The notes: generated by a model from the letters alone, not told the origin. A DNA stretch of 64,000 bases from Nocardia neocaledoniensis (GCF_003182135.1 NZ_QGTL01000002.1:372001-436000), one strand, 5' to 3'; numbered from the stretch's first letter, positions 43,408 through 52,619 are shown. Made by a program: numbers and translations.

Positions 43408-44691
43408 TCACTGGGCGAGGGACACGAGGGTGCGGTCGGCGAGGGCGTTGATGGTGGGGCGGGGTAGCAGGGTGTCGACGTAGCAGAAGGTGATCGACAG
43501 GGTGTCGCCCAGGGTGGCGACGGCTACAGTGAGGGCGCTGGCGCAGGAGTTCGTGCCCGCGACAGTGAGATCGGTCAGGTCCGAAGGCTCAGGGGTTTTC
43601 GGGGCGGATAGTCGGCCGAGGTTGCTCAAGGTGACGTTCCACGGTGCGCGGCGGTCGATGAGTTCGATGGTACGCCTGCCGGATTCGAGGCTGCGGGGGC
43701 AGCCGTAGCGGATGGCGGCCAGGGCGGTGAGGTCTGCGCCTCGGGTGATGCGCTGGGTCAGTTGGTCTTTCACGGTCCTGGCCGCGGCCCAGATCGTGCG
43801 CTTCGGGCCGAAGGGGACGAAGGTGGGGACGACGCCGGTGAACATGCCCGGTTCCTCGTCGTCGGGTGGCGGGTCGAGGCGGGTGCGCAGGTCCACCGGA
43901 ATGCCGATCCCGGCGGTGCCGTCACGACCGGGCCGAAAGAGCTCGCCCATCGCCGCGGCCAGAGCGGCCACAAGGGCCGCGTTGACCGTGACGCCCTCCG
44001 CGCGGCAGCGCGCACGCAGGGCGGCAAGCCGGTCGCCGCTGATCGTGCGGATCACCGTGCGGGTGCGGCGGATCGGCAGCGGCGGTGGGGTGCCGGGGAT
44101 GCCGAGCGCCCGGCGGGCGACGGCGCCGAACTGCCCGGAGAGATTCACCCGGAGACAGCGCGTGAGGCGGGCGTACTCGGGCGGGATCAGGTCGTCCGGC
44201 GCCGGGATCGGGGCACGGGAACCGCCCGGCGGCGGTGCGCCGAAGGTGTAGGCGAGCAGCCGGGAAGCCAGCGACGCCATCGAACGGCCGTCGACGAACA
44301 CATGCGAGAACACCACGATCACGTCGTGGATCTCCTCGGAAGTCCCTGGCCGCCAAGCGAGATCGATGATCCGCCCCGGGGCCGTGGCGATATCCACCGG
44401 CTCCGCCAACTGCTCGTCGAAGACCCGCCGCCATTCCTCCGGATCGTCGACGATCCGGTGCAGCACCGGCAGATGCGGATCAGCCGACCGCGCGAACCGC
44501 GGCCCCGGCACCACCACCGCCCGCAACAGCGGAAACTCCGCGACCAACGCCGCGGCCCCCTCCTCGAGCCCGTAACCCCCGATCGCCCCGCGCACCCGAA
44601 CCCGCATCACACAATTCGCCGGCGACAACTGATCCACCAGCCAGAACCACCGCTCCCCCGCCGACAACGCCCGCCCCACCTCGAGGCTCAC
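43408..44691 (-). CDS. Condensation-domain acyltransferase (PapA-like)
   Basis: A 427-residue member of the condensation/PapA superfamily. The catalytic motif is SHVFVDGRS (H-x3-D-G) and a conserved second-half segment is APWNVTLSNLGRL. Such enzymes acylate alcohols, for instance on trehalose lipids or phthiocerol. It is convergent with the nltC-like gene, hence possibly part of the same product pathway on a separate transcript. The GTG at 44691 follows no strong ribosome site. Confidence 0.75.
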   Translation of the reverse strand: MSLEVGRALSAGERWFWLVDQLSPANCVMRVRVRGAIGGYGLEEGAAALVAEFPLLRAVVVPGPRFARSADPHLPVLHRIVDDPEEWRRVFDEQLAEPVDIATAPGRIIDLAWRPGTSEEIHDVIVVFSHVFVDGRSMASLASRLLAYTFGAPPPGGSRAPIPAPDDLIPPEYARLTRCLRVNLSGQFGAVARRALGIPGTPPPLPIRRTRTVIRTISGDRLAALRARCRAEGVTVNAALVAALAAAMGELFRPGRDGTAGIGIPVDLRTRLDPPPDDEEPGMFTGVVPTFVPFGPKRTIWAAARTVKDQLTQRITRGADLTALAAIRYGCPRSLESGRRTIELIDRRAPWNVTLSNLGRLSAPKTPEPSDLTDLTVAGTNSCASALTVAVATLGDTLSITFCYVDTLLPRPTINALADRTLVSLAQ

Positions 44692-44834
44692 CGGGCCCCG
44701 GTCCGCACGCGCCTCGTCGACTGCTCGGACCGGGCCATCTCGAACTCCTCACTGCGCGCAGTCACGGCGTCTCGATGCTCGGCGACCGTGGATCGTCGAG
44801 GTCACCGGCCTGTCGGTGGGGTGACCACCAGCGA

Positions 44835-46160
44835 TCATGGCACAGGGTGCGGGGTGCCGAGCGCTCGTTCGGTCCACTCGGCGGTGGCGAGGAGAACGGG
44901 GTCGGTGGTCGGCGGAAGGGAGAGGAGGACGGCGGTGTGGGGGTGGGGGGTGGGGAGGGAGATGCCGCAGGTGGCCAGGTAGCTCAGCAGCATGGTGGTG
45001 CGCAGGAGGGTGGCGTTGGCGGTGTCGTAGTGGGTGGGGTCGGCGTGGAGGGCGGCCGGGCGCGGGGGTGGGTGGCGGACGGTCGGGCAGAGCAGGATCG
45101 CGCCGGCGAGGTCGGCGGCGAAGGCGGTGCGCAGGTCGGGCATCGCGGTGTAGACGGGGGTGATGGTGTCGGGGGTGTCGGCGTTGGCCGCGAGGCGGCG
45201 GCGGGTGGCCTCGTCGATCGGCAGCGTGGAGGACAGGCGGTGGCCGTGCAGGCGGTAGGCCTCCGCGCCGACGATCGTGCCGTGGGCGTCCATCAGGTGC
45301 TGGGCCGTGCGCAGGGACGGGAGTACGCGGGTCTCGATCTCGGCGCCCGCGGCGCGCAGCCGGGCGACGGCGGCGGTGAAGGCGGCGGCCACCGGCGGGG
45401 CGAGATCCTCGGACCATTCTCCGGCGGGCACGACGAATCTCGGCCGCGGTGCGGGCCGGAAGCGGGGCGAACCGGCGGGGAGGAGCACGCTGTCGAGGGC
45501 GGCGATGTCGGCGACGGTGGTCGCGAACAGGCCGACGCTGTCGAGGGTCGGGGACAGCGGCGCGAAGTCGTGCGGGCCGTAACGCCCTGGGCTGGCGCGG
45601 AATCCGACGATTCCGCACAGCGCGGCGGGCACCCGGACCGAGCCGGAGGTGTCGGTGCCGACCGCGAGCGGGACGAGGCCGTTCGCCACCGCGACCGCCG
45701 ACCCCGAGGACGAGCCGCCGGGCACGACCGCGGGATCGAGCGGGTTGGCCGGCGTGCCGAAGCGCGGGTTGATGCCGAGACCCGAGAACGCGAATTCGCT
45801 GAGCGTGCTCTTGCCCAGGGTGACCAGGCCGCTGTCGTGCGCCCGGCGCACCAGCGGACTGTCGACCGCGGCGGGCTCGTCGTACAGGTGGCTGGCCGAG
45901 CCGAGAGTGGTGACGGTGCCCTGGATGTCGAACAGGTCCTTCCACACGATCGGCACCCCGTCGAGCATCCCGCGACGGACGCCGCGACCGGCGCGCCGGT
46001 CACTGGCCTCGGCTTGCCGAAGCGCACGCTCGGCGGTCAGCGTGATCAACACCGAGGACGAATCAAGTTGCCGTGCACGAGATATCGCTCCCTCGGCCAG
46101 TTCGACCGCGGTCGTCTCGCCGGTGGTGACGGCTCGCGCCGACGCGGTCGCAGTGGTCAT
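44835..46160 (-). CDS. Amidase-signature hydrolase
   Basis: A 441-residue amidase-signature enzyme. The Ser-cisSer-Lys triad is visible as Lys in PIVWKDLFD, cis-Ser in GGSSSGSA and the nucleophile in GTDTSGSVR. AGGAG six bases before the ATG at 46160 sets the start. It hydrolyses an amide or ureide of unknown identity. It is divergent from the DUF1989-OYE-deacetylase operon, suggesting a shared catabolic pathway. Confidence 0.87.
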   Translation of the reverse strand: MTTATASARAVTTGETTAVELAEGAISRARQLDSSSVLITLTAERALRQAEASDRRAGRGVRRGMLDGVPIVWKDLFDIQGTVTTLGSASHLYDEPAAVDSPLVRRAHDSGLVTLGKSTLSEFAFSGLGINPRFGTPANPLDPAVVPGGSSSGSAVAVANGLVPLAVGTDTSGSVRVPAALCGIVGFRASPGRYGPHDFAPLSPTLDSVGLFATTVADIAALDSVLLPAGSPRFRPAPRPRFVVPAGEWSEDLAPPVAAAFTAAVARLRAAGAEIETRVLPSLRTAQHLMDAHGTIVGAEAYRLHGHRLSSTLPIDEATRRRLAANADTPDTITPVYTAMPDLRTAFAADLAGAILLCPTVRHPPPRPAALHADPTHYDTANATLLRTTMLLSYLATCGISLPTPHPHTAVLLSLPPTTDPVLLATAEWTERALGTPHPVP

Positions 46161-46306
46161 CGGAACTCCTGGCGTCATCGAGAAGCTAACTCTCGAAAGC
46201 TATCGCGCACCACCACCGGCGGAAATGGAGAAACATCCATCCGAAAGCCGAGATGGTGTGTATATCTCCATGGCGAGGCGGTGCGCGGACCGGTTGACTG
46301 AACGGC

Positions 46307-46930
46307 ATGACAGCGAGCTACACCGAGCCGGTGACGATACCGGCCAGGCAGGCCAGGTCGGTGCTCCTGCGCACCGGCGACACCGTCCGGATCACCGATG
46401 TCGCCGGCGGCCAGGTCGGCGACGTCTTCGCCTACCACGCCGGCGATCTCACCGAGTACCACAGCGCCGAGCACACCCGCACCCACACCAGCCGCCTGTT
46501 CCCGGCGCTGGGCGAGGCGTTCGTGACGAACCGGCGCCGCCCCATCCTGACCTACCTGGCCGACACCTCACCGGGCACGCACGACATGCTGATCGCCGCC
46601 TGCGACCCGGAACGCTATGCGGCGTACGGCGATCTGGACCACGCCAGCTGCGCGCAGAACCTGATCGCGGCCCTGGCCGAGCGCGGGTATCCGGCGCCCG
46701 CGCACATCCCGCAGCCGATCAACGTGTTCATGCGCATCCCCGTCGACGCCGACGCGAACCTGGCCTGGCTGCCCGCCGCCACCCGCCCCGGCGACGCGAT
46801 CACCTTCCGCGCCGAGCTGGACTGCCTGCTCGTCGTCTCCGCCTGCCCCCAGGACCACAACGTCATCAACGGGACCGGACCGAGCCCGCTGACCCTGACC
46901 GTCCAGACCACCGAGGAGAACCACCGATGA
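46307..46930 (+). CDS. DUF1989 urea-carboxylase-associated family protein
   Basis: A 207-residue DUF1989 protein. DTVRITDVAGGQVGDVFAY, DHASCAQNLIAALA and QPINVFMRIP are typical of the family, which includes subunits of carboxyguanidine deiminase in guanidine degradation. Here there is a single copy rather than the usual two-gene pair, and no carboxylase, so guanidine use is unlikely. ATGA overlap couples it to the flavin reductase. Confidence 0.8.
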   Translation: MTASYTEPVTIPARQARSVLLRTGDTVRITDVAGGQVGDVFAYHAGDLTEYHSAEHTRTHTSRLFPALGEAFVTNRRRPILTYLADTSPGTHDMLIAACDPERYAAYGDLDHASCAQNLIAALAERGYPAPAHIPQPINVFMRIPVDADANLAWLPAATRPGDAITFRAELDCLLVVSACPQDHNVINGTGPSPLTLTVQTTEENHR

Positions 46931-48042
46931 CCACCACCGATCTCGCCCACCCCGCCCTCGCCCCGTTCGACCTCGCCGACCTGCGCCTGCGCAACCGCTT
47001 CGCCGTCGCCCCGATGACCAGGATCTCGGCGACGCCGGACGGCACGCCCACCGACCAGATGGCCGCGTACTACCGCGAATACGCCGAGGGCGGCTTCGGC
47101 CTGATCCTCACCGAGGGCATCTACCCGGACGCCACCCACAGCCAGGGCTACCTGAACCAGCCCGGCCTGGTCACCGACGAGCATGTCGCGGGCTGGCGCG
47201 CGGTGGTCGACGGCGTGCACGCGGCGGGCGCGCCGATCGTCGCCCAGCTCATGCACGCCGGGGCGATCTCACAGGGCAACCACTACGGCTTCGGCACCAT
47301 CGGCCCCTCGGCGGTCACGCCGCGCGGGCGGATGATGGCCGACTACGGCGGCGTCGGCGGAGCCTGGGCCGCGCCGGCGGAGATGACCGAGGCCGACATC
47401 GACGACGTGATCGCCGGGTTCGCCGCGGCCGCGGTGAACGCCGAGCGGGCCGGGTTCGACGGTGTCGAGATCCACGGCGCCAACGGCTATCTGCTCGACC
47501 AGTTCCTCACCGACTACACGAATCAGCGCACCGACGAATACGGCGGTTCGGTGGCCAACCGGATCCGGTTGACCGCGCGAGTGCTGGCGGCCGTGCGCGC
47601 GGCGGTCGGGGATCTGCCGGTGGGCGTTCGCCTTTCGCAGACCAAGGTCAACGACTTCACCTACCGCTGGCCCGGCGCCGAGGCCGACGCCCGGGTGATC
47701 TTCGGCGCGCTCACCGACGCCACCTACCTGCACATCGCCAGCGAGGGACGCAACTTCCTGGAGACGGCGCGGCTGGCCGACGGCGCGACCATCACCCAGC
47801 TCGCTCGCGAAGTGTCGGGCAGGCCGGTCATCGCCAACGGCGGCATGCACGCCCTCCCCCAGGCCGCCGATGTCCTCACCGGCGGGCACGCCGACCTGCT
47901 CTCGGTGGGCACCGGCGCGCTGGCCAACCCCGACCTGCCCCGCCGGGTCGAGACCGGGGTGCCGTTGACGCCGTTCGACCGTGAGATGCTGCATCCCATG
48001 GCGAATCTGGACAGCACCGCGGCCTGGCGCGCACGGCGATGA
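46927..48042 (+). CDS. Old-yellow-enzyme-family NADH:flavin oxidoreductase
   Basis: A 371-residue FMN TIM barrel. FDLADLRLRNRFAVAPMTR is the family start, VAQLMHAGAIS and FDGVEIHGANGYLLDQFLTDYTNQR carry the active-site His-x-x-Asn and FMN contacts, and GGMH and GHADLLSVGTGALANPD complete the phosphate site. It reduces an activated C=C or similar bond. It is the second of three overlapping genes. Confidence 0.92.
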   Translation: MTTTDLAHPALAPFDLADLRLRNRFAVAPMTRISATPDGTPTDQMAAYYREYAEGGFGLILTEGIYPDATHSQGYLNQPGLVTDEHVAGWRAVVDGVHAAGAPIVAQLMHAGAISQGNHYGFGTIGPSAVTPRGRMMADYGGVGGAWAAPAEMTEADIDDVIAGFAAAAVNAERAGFDGVEIHGANGYLLDQFLTDYTNQRTDEYGGSVANRIRLTARVLAAVRAAVGDLPVGVRLSQTKVNDFTYRWPGAEADARVIFGALTDATYLHIASEGRNFLETARLADGATITQLAREVSGRPVIANGGMHALPQAADVLTGGHADLLSVGTGALANPDLPRRVETGVPLTPFDREMLHPMANLDSTAAWRARR

Positions 48043-48899
48043 CCTGGACGCGCGGCGCCGCGGCGGTGGCGACCCTGACCTTCGACGTGGACGCGGAGAC
48101 CCCCGTCCTCGCCGAGGGCGGGCGCTACGCGGCGCATCCGATGGTGATGTCGCACCAGTCGTACGGACCCGATGTCGGGGTGCCGCGCATCCTGGAGCTG
48201 CTCGACGAGATGGCCGTTCCCGCGACCTTCTTCGTCCCGGGCTGGGTCGCCGAACAGCGTCCCGGCCTGGCCGCCTCGATCGTGGAGCGCGGCCACGAGG
48301 TGGCCCACCACTCCTACAGCCACCGCGCCCCGACCTCGCTGCCGGCGGGCGCCGAACGCGCGGATTTCGTTCGGGCACTGGAGGTCTTCGCCGCGCAGGG
48401 CATTCCGATCAGCGGGCATCGAGCCGCGATGTGGAGCGCGAGCGAGGAAACCCTGTCCCTGGTGGCCGAATACGGGCTGACCTACGACTCCTCGCTCATG
48501 GGCGACGACCGGCCGTACCTGGTGCCCGGCGCGGGCGAGCCGGTGGTGGAGCTGCCGGTGCACTGGTCGCTCGACGACTGGGAGCAGTACGCGTTCCTGC
48601 CGGAGCCGCGCATCGGGTCGGTCATCGAGGAACCCGACAAGGTCGAGCGGATGTGGCGTGCCGAACTCGACGGGATGCGGCACTACGGCTGCCTGTTCAA
48701 CCTGTGCCTGCATCCGTTCCTCACCGGTCGCCCGAGCCGGATGCTGGTGCTGCGCAGGCTGATCGAGCATGCCCGCGACTGCGGCGACGTGACCTTCGCG
48801 CGCTGTCGCGACGTCGCGGAGTGGGCGCGCGCCGACCCGGCGACCCCGGTGCGCCCGCTGCCCGCGTACGAGATCGATGCGGCGGTCTATCCGCACTGA
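48039..48899 (+). CDS. Polysaccharide-deacetylase-family hydrolase (PuuE/HpPgdA-like)
   Basis: A 286-residue NodB-fold metal hydrolase. TFDVDAE gives the catalytic Asp and metal Asp, HSYSH the H-x3-H zinc pair, and GHRAAMWS a further motif. No signal peptide is present, so the substrate is cytosolic. Relatives include the cofactor-independent allantoinase PuuE, which fits the PucR and DUF1989 neighbours better than a peptidoglycan role. ATGA overlap with the upstream gene. Confidence 0.83.
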   Translation: MTWTRGAAAVATLTFDVDAETPVLAEGGRYAAHPMVMSHQSYGPDVGVPRILELLDEMAVPATFFVPGWVAEQRPGLAASIVERGHEVAHHSYSHRAPTSLPAGAERADFVRALEVFAAQGIPISGHRAAMWSASEETLSLVAEYGLTYDSSLMGDDRPYLVPGAGEPVVELPVHWSLDDWEQYAFLPEPRIGSVIEEPDKVERMWRAELDGMRHYGCLFNLCLHPFLTGRPSRMLVLRRLIEHARDCGDVTFARCRDVAEWARADPATPVRPLPAYEIDAAVYPH

Positions 48900-48914
48900 A
48901 CGGACGGCGGCGGT

Positions 48915-50477
48915 TCACCCGCGCGCGGATCGCTCCCGGGTGGACACGGCGAGGAACAGGTCGACGAGATCGTCGAGCCGGTTGACGTCGCGACCGGTCA
49001 GCTCCGCGATCCGGCCCATCCGGTTGCGCAGCGTGTTCACGTGCACGTGCAGCGCGGCCGCGGTGACACTCCACTGGCCGTCGTTGGCGAGGAACACGCG
49101 CAGGGTGTGCTCGAGTTCGGCGCCCGCGCGGGCATCGTGGGCGCGGACCGCGCCGAGCACCTGGTCGGCGAAGCGGGCGAGCACGTCGGCGTCGAGCAGT
49201 CCGAGCAGCATGCGGTGGGTGGCGATGTCGGCGAAAGTGGCTGTGTCGGGGCCGTTCTGGGAACGCAGTACCTGGCAGACCTCCCTGGCGCGGACCAGCG
49301 GATCCCGCAGCTCGGTCGCCGTGGACGCGATGTCACCGAGACCGATCACGATCCGGCCCGCGCCGGCGCGCCGGCCGACATCGGCCGGGAGCGACTCGGT
49401 GAAGCGCGACAGCTCCGCGGCGCCGCGCTCCCACGGGCACACCGCCACCACGTCCCGGCTGCCCGCGGCGGTGAACACGGGGAGGCCGTGGGTGGCGAAG
49501 AGGGCGCCCGCCGCGTCGGCGACGTCGTCGAGGGGCGTCGGGTCGCCCGGGGCCAGCGCGAACACCGCCAGCGGTCCGTCCGGCGGCACACCGTAGGCGC
49601 GCAGCCGCTGACTCACCTCGTCGGCGCGGGCCGGGCCGGACAGGATCATCTCCAGCAGCTCGGTCGCGAAGCGCGCCTCGATGGCCTGTACCGCCTGCTG
49701 TTTGGTCACCTCCAGGCTCAGGAAACGCGCTGCCTGATCGAGCGCCTCGCGATCGGCCGCGGTCAGCGCCGAGGCCGGTTCCAGGCAGTACAGCCCGGCG
49801 TCGATCTCACCCATCGCGCCCTCGACGAGATACAACGCCGACGGGCCTGCCCCGAGCAGGTCCACCTCCAGCGGCGGCGGGGTGCGGTTGAGCGCGGCGG
49901 CGGCCAGCCGGATCTGCTCGCCCTCCGGTTCGCACCCGATGGCGGCCAGACAGCGACCGCGCCGGTCGACGACCAGCAGCGGCAATTCCGTATCGCCCCG
50001 CAGGATCTCGAGCACCCCGGCCGCGCCGCTGCCCCGCGACAACGCGGTCGCCAGGGCGTCACCGCGGCGCACCGTCGCGGTGAGCTCCGCCTGCAGCACC
50101 TCGTTCTGGATGCGGGCCGCGGCCCGGGTGAGCGCGGCGAACGGAACGCCGATACACAATTCGACCAGCGGCAAACCGCGCGCCAGACACAACGACGCCA
50201 GATCCGCGGGCAGCGTGGGCGTCTGCGCCGTCAGCCCGAAGACCAGCCCCGCCGCGCCCGCGCGCGCCACCGCGTCGATGAACCGCTCCGCGGCGACATG
50301 CGGGTACCACAGCCCGTTGGTGAGCACGAGCTCCCCCGAGCGCACATACGGCGACGGATCGGGCAGTTCGGTGGTGTGCAGCCAGCGGATCTCGGCGCCG
50401 AGCCGCTCCCCGAGCTCCGGCGTCACCACCCGCAGCCCGAGCGCAGGATCGGCGACGAGGCGACTGATGGTCAGCAT
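48915..50477 (-). CDS. PucR-family regulator
   Basis: A 520-residue PucR-type regulator: N-terminal purine-catabolism domain (LVADPALGLRVVTPELG, YVRSGELVLTNGLW), a central GGDEF-like CdaR region, and a C-terminal HTH_30 (SVTAAALHVHVNTLRNRMGRI). Such proteins commonly switch on purine or nitrogen-compound catabolic genes. It is convergent with the deacetylase and is the natural regulator of the 44.8-48.9 kb cluster. Confidence 0.86.
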   Translation of the reverse strand: MLTISRLVADPALGLRVVTPELGERLGAEIRWLHTTELPDPSPYVRSGELVLTNGLWYPHVAAERFIDAVARAGAAGLVFGLTAQTPTLPADLASLCLARGLPLVELCIGVPFAALTRAAARIQNEVLQAELTATVRRGDALATALSRGSGAAGVLEILRGDTELPLLVVDRRGRCLAAIGCEPEGEQIRLAAAALNRTPPPLEVDLLGAGPSALYLVEGAMGEIDAGLYCLEPASALTAADREALDQAARFLSLEVTKQQAVQAIEARFATELLEMILSGPARADEVSQRLRAYGVPPDGPLAVFALAPGDPTPLDDVADAAGALFATHGLPVFTAAGSRDVVAVCPWERGAAELSRFTESLPADVGRRAGAGRIVIGLGDIASTATELRDPLVRAREVCQVLRSQNGPDTATFADIATHRMLLGLLDADVLARFADQVLGAVRAHDARAGAELEHTLRVFLANDGQWSVTAAALHVHVNTLRNRMGRIAELTGRDVNRLDDLVDLFLAVSTRERSARG

Positions 50478-50526
50478 TCAGCGCAACCTACACACGGAAA
50501 TCCACGGCGTGTTCCCAGGGTGTTAC

Positions 50527-50540
50527 TACGTGCGTATTAT
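50527..50540 (+). promoter_or_regulatory. Leaderless promoter and dyad of the toxin-antitoxin pair
   Basis: TATTAT (50535-50540) is a good -10 box six bases before the ATG at 50547. The dyad TACG-TG-CGTA (50527-50536) overlaps its upstream edge, a fitting place for antitoxin autorepression. Confidence 0.45.
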
Positions 50541-50546
50541 GGACTC

Positions 50547-50825
50547 ATGGGTTTCGAGTGGCCTGATTGGGCGATCGCTCACCTGATCAGCATCGAACCC
50601 AGCGAGGTTCGGCAGGTCCTCGCAGCGTCACGACGGTGGCCGCGCCCGGCCTTCGACGGCAGGGTGGCCGTGCTGACGGTGTGGGGGCGCACCACGGCCG
50701 GACGTCCGCTCATCGTGGTGACACGACAGCGCGACGACTGGACGTGGGTGATCATCGGCGCACGTGCGATGCGCGCCGAGGAACTGGCGCAATTCGAGCA
50801 GTGGGAAAGTGGGAAAGCCTCATGA
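50547..50825 (+). CDS. BrnT-like toxin
   Basis: A 92-residue protein. FEWPDWAIAHLISIEPSEVRQVL and WTWVIIGARAMRAEELAQFEQW match the BrnT RNase fold layout, where the C-terminal part normally reads IISAR-x-A with Glu nearby. It probably cleaves RNA when free. It overlaps the antitoxin gene by four bases. Toxin-first order is usual for brnTA. No ribosome site precedes the ATG. Confidence 0.62.
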   Translation: MGFEWPDWAIAHLISIEPSEVRQVLAASRRWPRPAFDGRVAVLTVWGRTTAGRPLIVVTRQRDDWTWVIIGARAMRAEELAQFEQWESGKAS

Positions 50826-51145
50826 GCGATCAGGACTATCCGTCGAGCAAGGAAGAACTGGCCGATTTCATGGACCGGCTGAGTTTCTCCGACGAGCCCG
50901 CCGACGCTCCGCCCCGGCTGCCCGCCAACGAGGACATCATGGTGACCACCTCCATCCGGTTGCCCCTCGGACTGCATTCGCGGTTGAAAGACCTGGCCGA
51001 CGAACGCCGCGTCGGGGTGTCCACGCTGCTGCGGGAGTGGGCCGAGGCCGCCGTCGCCGAGATCGACGACGAGGATCAGCTGATCTCGCTCGCCGAGGCG
51101 AAGCGGGCATTGTCACGAGTACATCCCATCCACCGAGCCAGCTGA
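50822..51145 (+). CDS. BrnA-like ribbon-helix-helix antitoxin
   Basis: A 107-residue protein with an acidic disordered N-terminus followed by a ribbon-helix-helix (VTTSIRLPLGLHSRLKDLADERRVGVSTLLREW, about residues 40-73). It would neutralise the upstream toxin and repress the operon. ATGA overlap with the toxin stop gives translational coupling. Confidence 0.68.
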   Translation: MSDQDYPSSKEELADFMDRLSFSDEPADAPPRLPANEDIMVTTSIRLPLGLHSRLKDLADERRVGVSTLLREWAEAAVAEIDDEDQLISLAEAKRALSRVHPIHRAS

Positions 51146-51168
51146 GCACACGGTGTAGAACATCTCCC

Positions 51169-51846
51169 ATGAGCTTCTGGCGGCGCCGGCCGAAAGGCGA
51201 TCAGCACCCGGTCCCACGCTGGCCCTCCGACCCGGACGCCCGACAGGCGCTGGCCCGCTATCTCGACCGGCTCCCCGCCGACCCGACCGCGCCGCGCACC
51301 ACCGAAATGCTGTTCAACGGCTGGGGACTCGACCTCGGCGGCAGCGACCTGTCCGGCCTCGACCTCGGCGGCGCGGAACTGGGCGAAGCGCGGCTGACCG
51401 GGGTGCGCCTGGTCGACACCGACCTGTTCGGCGCGTGGATGCTGTCCACCGATCTGTCCGGCGCCGACCTCACCGGCGCCGACCTCGGCAAGGCCCAGGC
51501 CCGTGACTGCACCCTGCGCGAATCCCGCCTGCACGGCGCCCGCCTGATGAAGGCCGACTTCGCGAGCTCGGACTTCCATCGCGCCGACCTCACCGGTGCC
51601 GATCTGCGCCGAGCCACGTTCAGCGACACCGACTTCCGCGGTGCGAGCCTGCGCGCTTGCCGCATCGACAGTGCCAGCTTCCACCGCGCGCGCCTGGCAG
51701 GCTGCGACGTGACGGACGCGATCGGCACCATCGACGGCCCCGTCGACGTCGGCGAGCGCAGCCCCCAGTGGCTCGACGGCGCCGCCCTCGCCTCGTGGTT
51801 CGCCGCGTCGGGCGCACCGGGCGTGACGGTTCGTTCGTTGCACTAG
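51169..51846 (+). CDS. Pentapeptide-repeat protein
   Basis: A 225-residue protein with about 20 tandem A(D/N)LXX repeats between residues 50 and 180 (for example GADLTGADLGKAQARD), expected to form a right-handed quadrilateral beta-helix. DNA-mimic pentapeptide proteins protect gyrase, but many have other roles; no gyrase-protecting feature is visible. The ATG at 51169 is 23 bases after the antitoxin. The stop shares CTAG with a minus-strand stop. Confidence 0.82.
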   Translation: MSFWRRRPKGDQHPVPRWPSDPDARQALARYLDRLPADPTAPRTTEMLFNGWGLDLGGSDLSGLDLGGAELGEARLTGVRLVDTDLFGAWMLSTDLSGADLTGADLGKAQARDCTLRESRLHGARLMKADFASSDFHRADLTGADLRRATFSDTDFRGASLRACRIDSASFHRARLAGCDVTDAIGTIDGPVDVGERSPQWLDGAALASWFAASGAPGVTVRSLH

Positions 51847-51962
51847 CCGCCGCGGGGGCGCACGTCTTCCAGGTCGTCGAGGAGCCGCACCGGGAACGTG
51901 ATGCCCAGCGCGTTCGCCGATCGGATGAGGAGTCCTCGACCGCAGTAGGCTGTGGTCGCCTG
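51843..51962 (-). pseudogene. Possible 3' relic of a lost gene
   Basis: A minus-strand frame of 39 codons without a start reads as plausible protein (GRGLLIRSANALGITFPV, then RLLDDLEDVRPRGG, then stop). It may be the tail of a deleted gene, but the length is too short to be sure. Confidence 0.2.
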
Positions 51963-51981
51963 CTACGAGGAGGAGTCGACC

Positions 51982-52605
51982 ATGACCGCGGTGCACCCCG
52001 AGGAGCCGCAGCGCATCACTGCCGAGGAGTTTCTGGCGGGTGAGCCGGATGCACTCAGCAGTACCTTCGGTGATTTCGAGGTCGTGGACGGTCGCGTTGT
52101 GCGAGCGATGGCGCAGAGTGAGGCGCACAGTCGGGCGCACAGTCGGGTGGTACGGCGCCTCGCGTCGGCTCTCGAGGACGCGCGCGACCCCGCGGGCCCT
52201 TGTCTTCGGGTCGGATCCGACGTCGCGGTGCGATTCGCCGACGCCGACGACAAGTCGGCCGATCGCAGATTGAATGTTCGGTATCCCGACATCTTCGTTC
52301 GCGACTGCGAACCGTATGACGTGAGCACCGTCCGCGATCACATCCAGCTGGTCGTCGAAGTGGCGTCACGCGAAACCGTCGACAGCGATACCGGAATCAA
52401 ACGGCAGATGTACGCGCGTGCAGGCATTCCGGTCTATCTGATCGTGCATTTCGACAAGAGCTGGGAAGCCATCGACCGAGTCGAGGAGTATCGACTCGAC
52501 TGGTCGGGGATGCGGTATATGCCGCATCGAGTTCATCGAACGGCACTGGTTCTGGACAGTCCGGTGACCTTGGCCGTCACGTTCGACGCTTTGGACAGGG
52601 CCTAG
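51982..52605 (+). CDS. Uma2-family (DUF820) putative nuclease
   Basis: A 207-residue protein with the restriction-endonuclease-like Uma2 fold. RYPDIFVRD supplies the Pro-Asp, LVVEVASRET the E-x-K/E-x-A-type second motif, and IKRQMYARAGIPVYLIV the remaining signature. The biological role of Uma2 proteins is unknown; they are frequent in accessory regions. AGGAGGAG precedes the ATG at 51982. A strong terminator follows. Confidence 0.82.
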   Translation: MTAVHPEEPQRITAEEFLAGEPDALSSTFGDFEVVDGRVVRAMAQSEAHSRAHSRVVRRLASALEDARDPAGPCLRVGSDVAVRFADADDKSADRRLNVRYPDIFVRDCEPYDVSTVRDHIQLVVEVASRETVDSDTGIKRQMYARAGIPVYLIVHFDKSWEAIDRVEEYRLDWSGMRYMPHRVHRTALVLDSPVTLAVTFDALDRA

Positions 52606-52619
52606 TTCGGTCGGTACCC

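Noticed and set aside
46307..48899. Guanidine degradation operon
   Set aside because: Only one DUF1989 gene and no guanidine carboxylase or allophanate hydrolase; the amidase is a generic amidase-signature enzyme.
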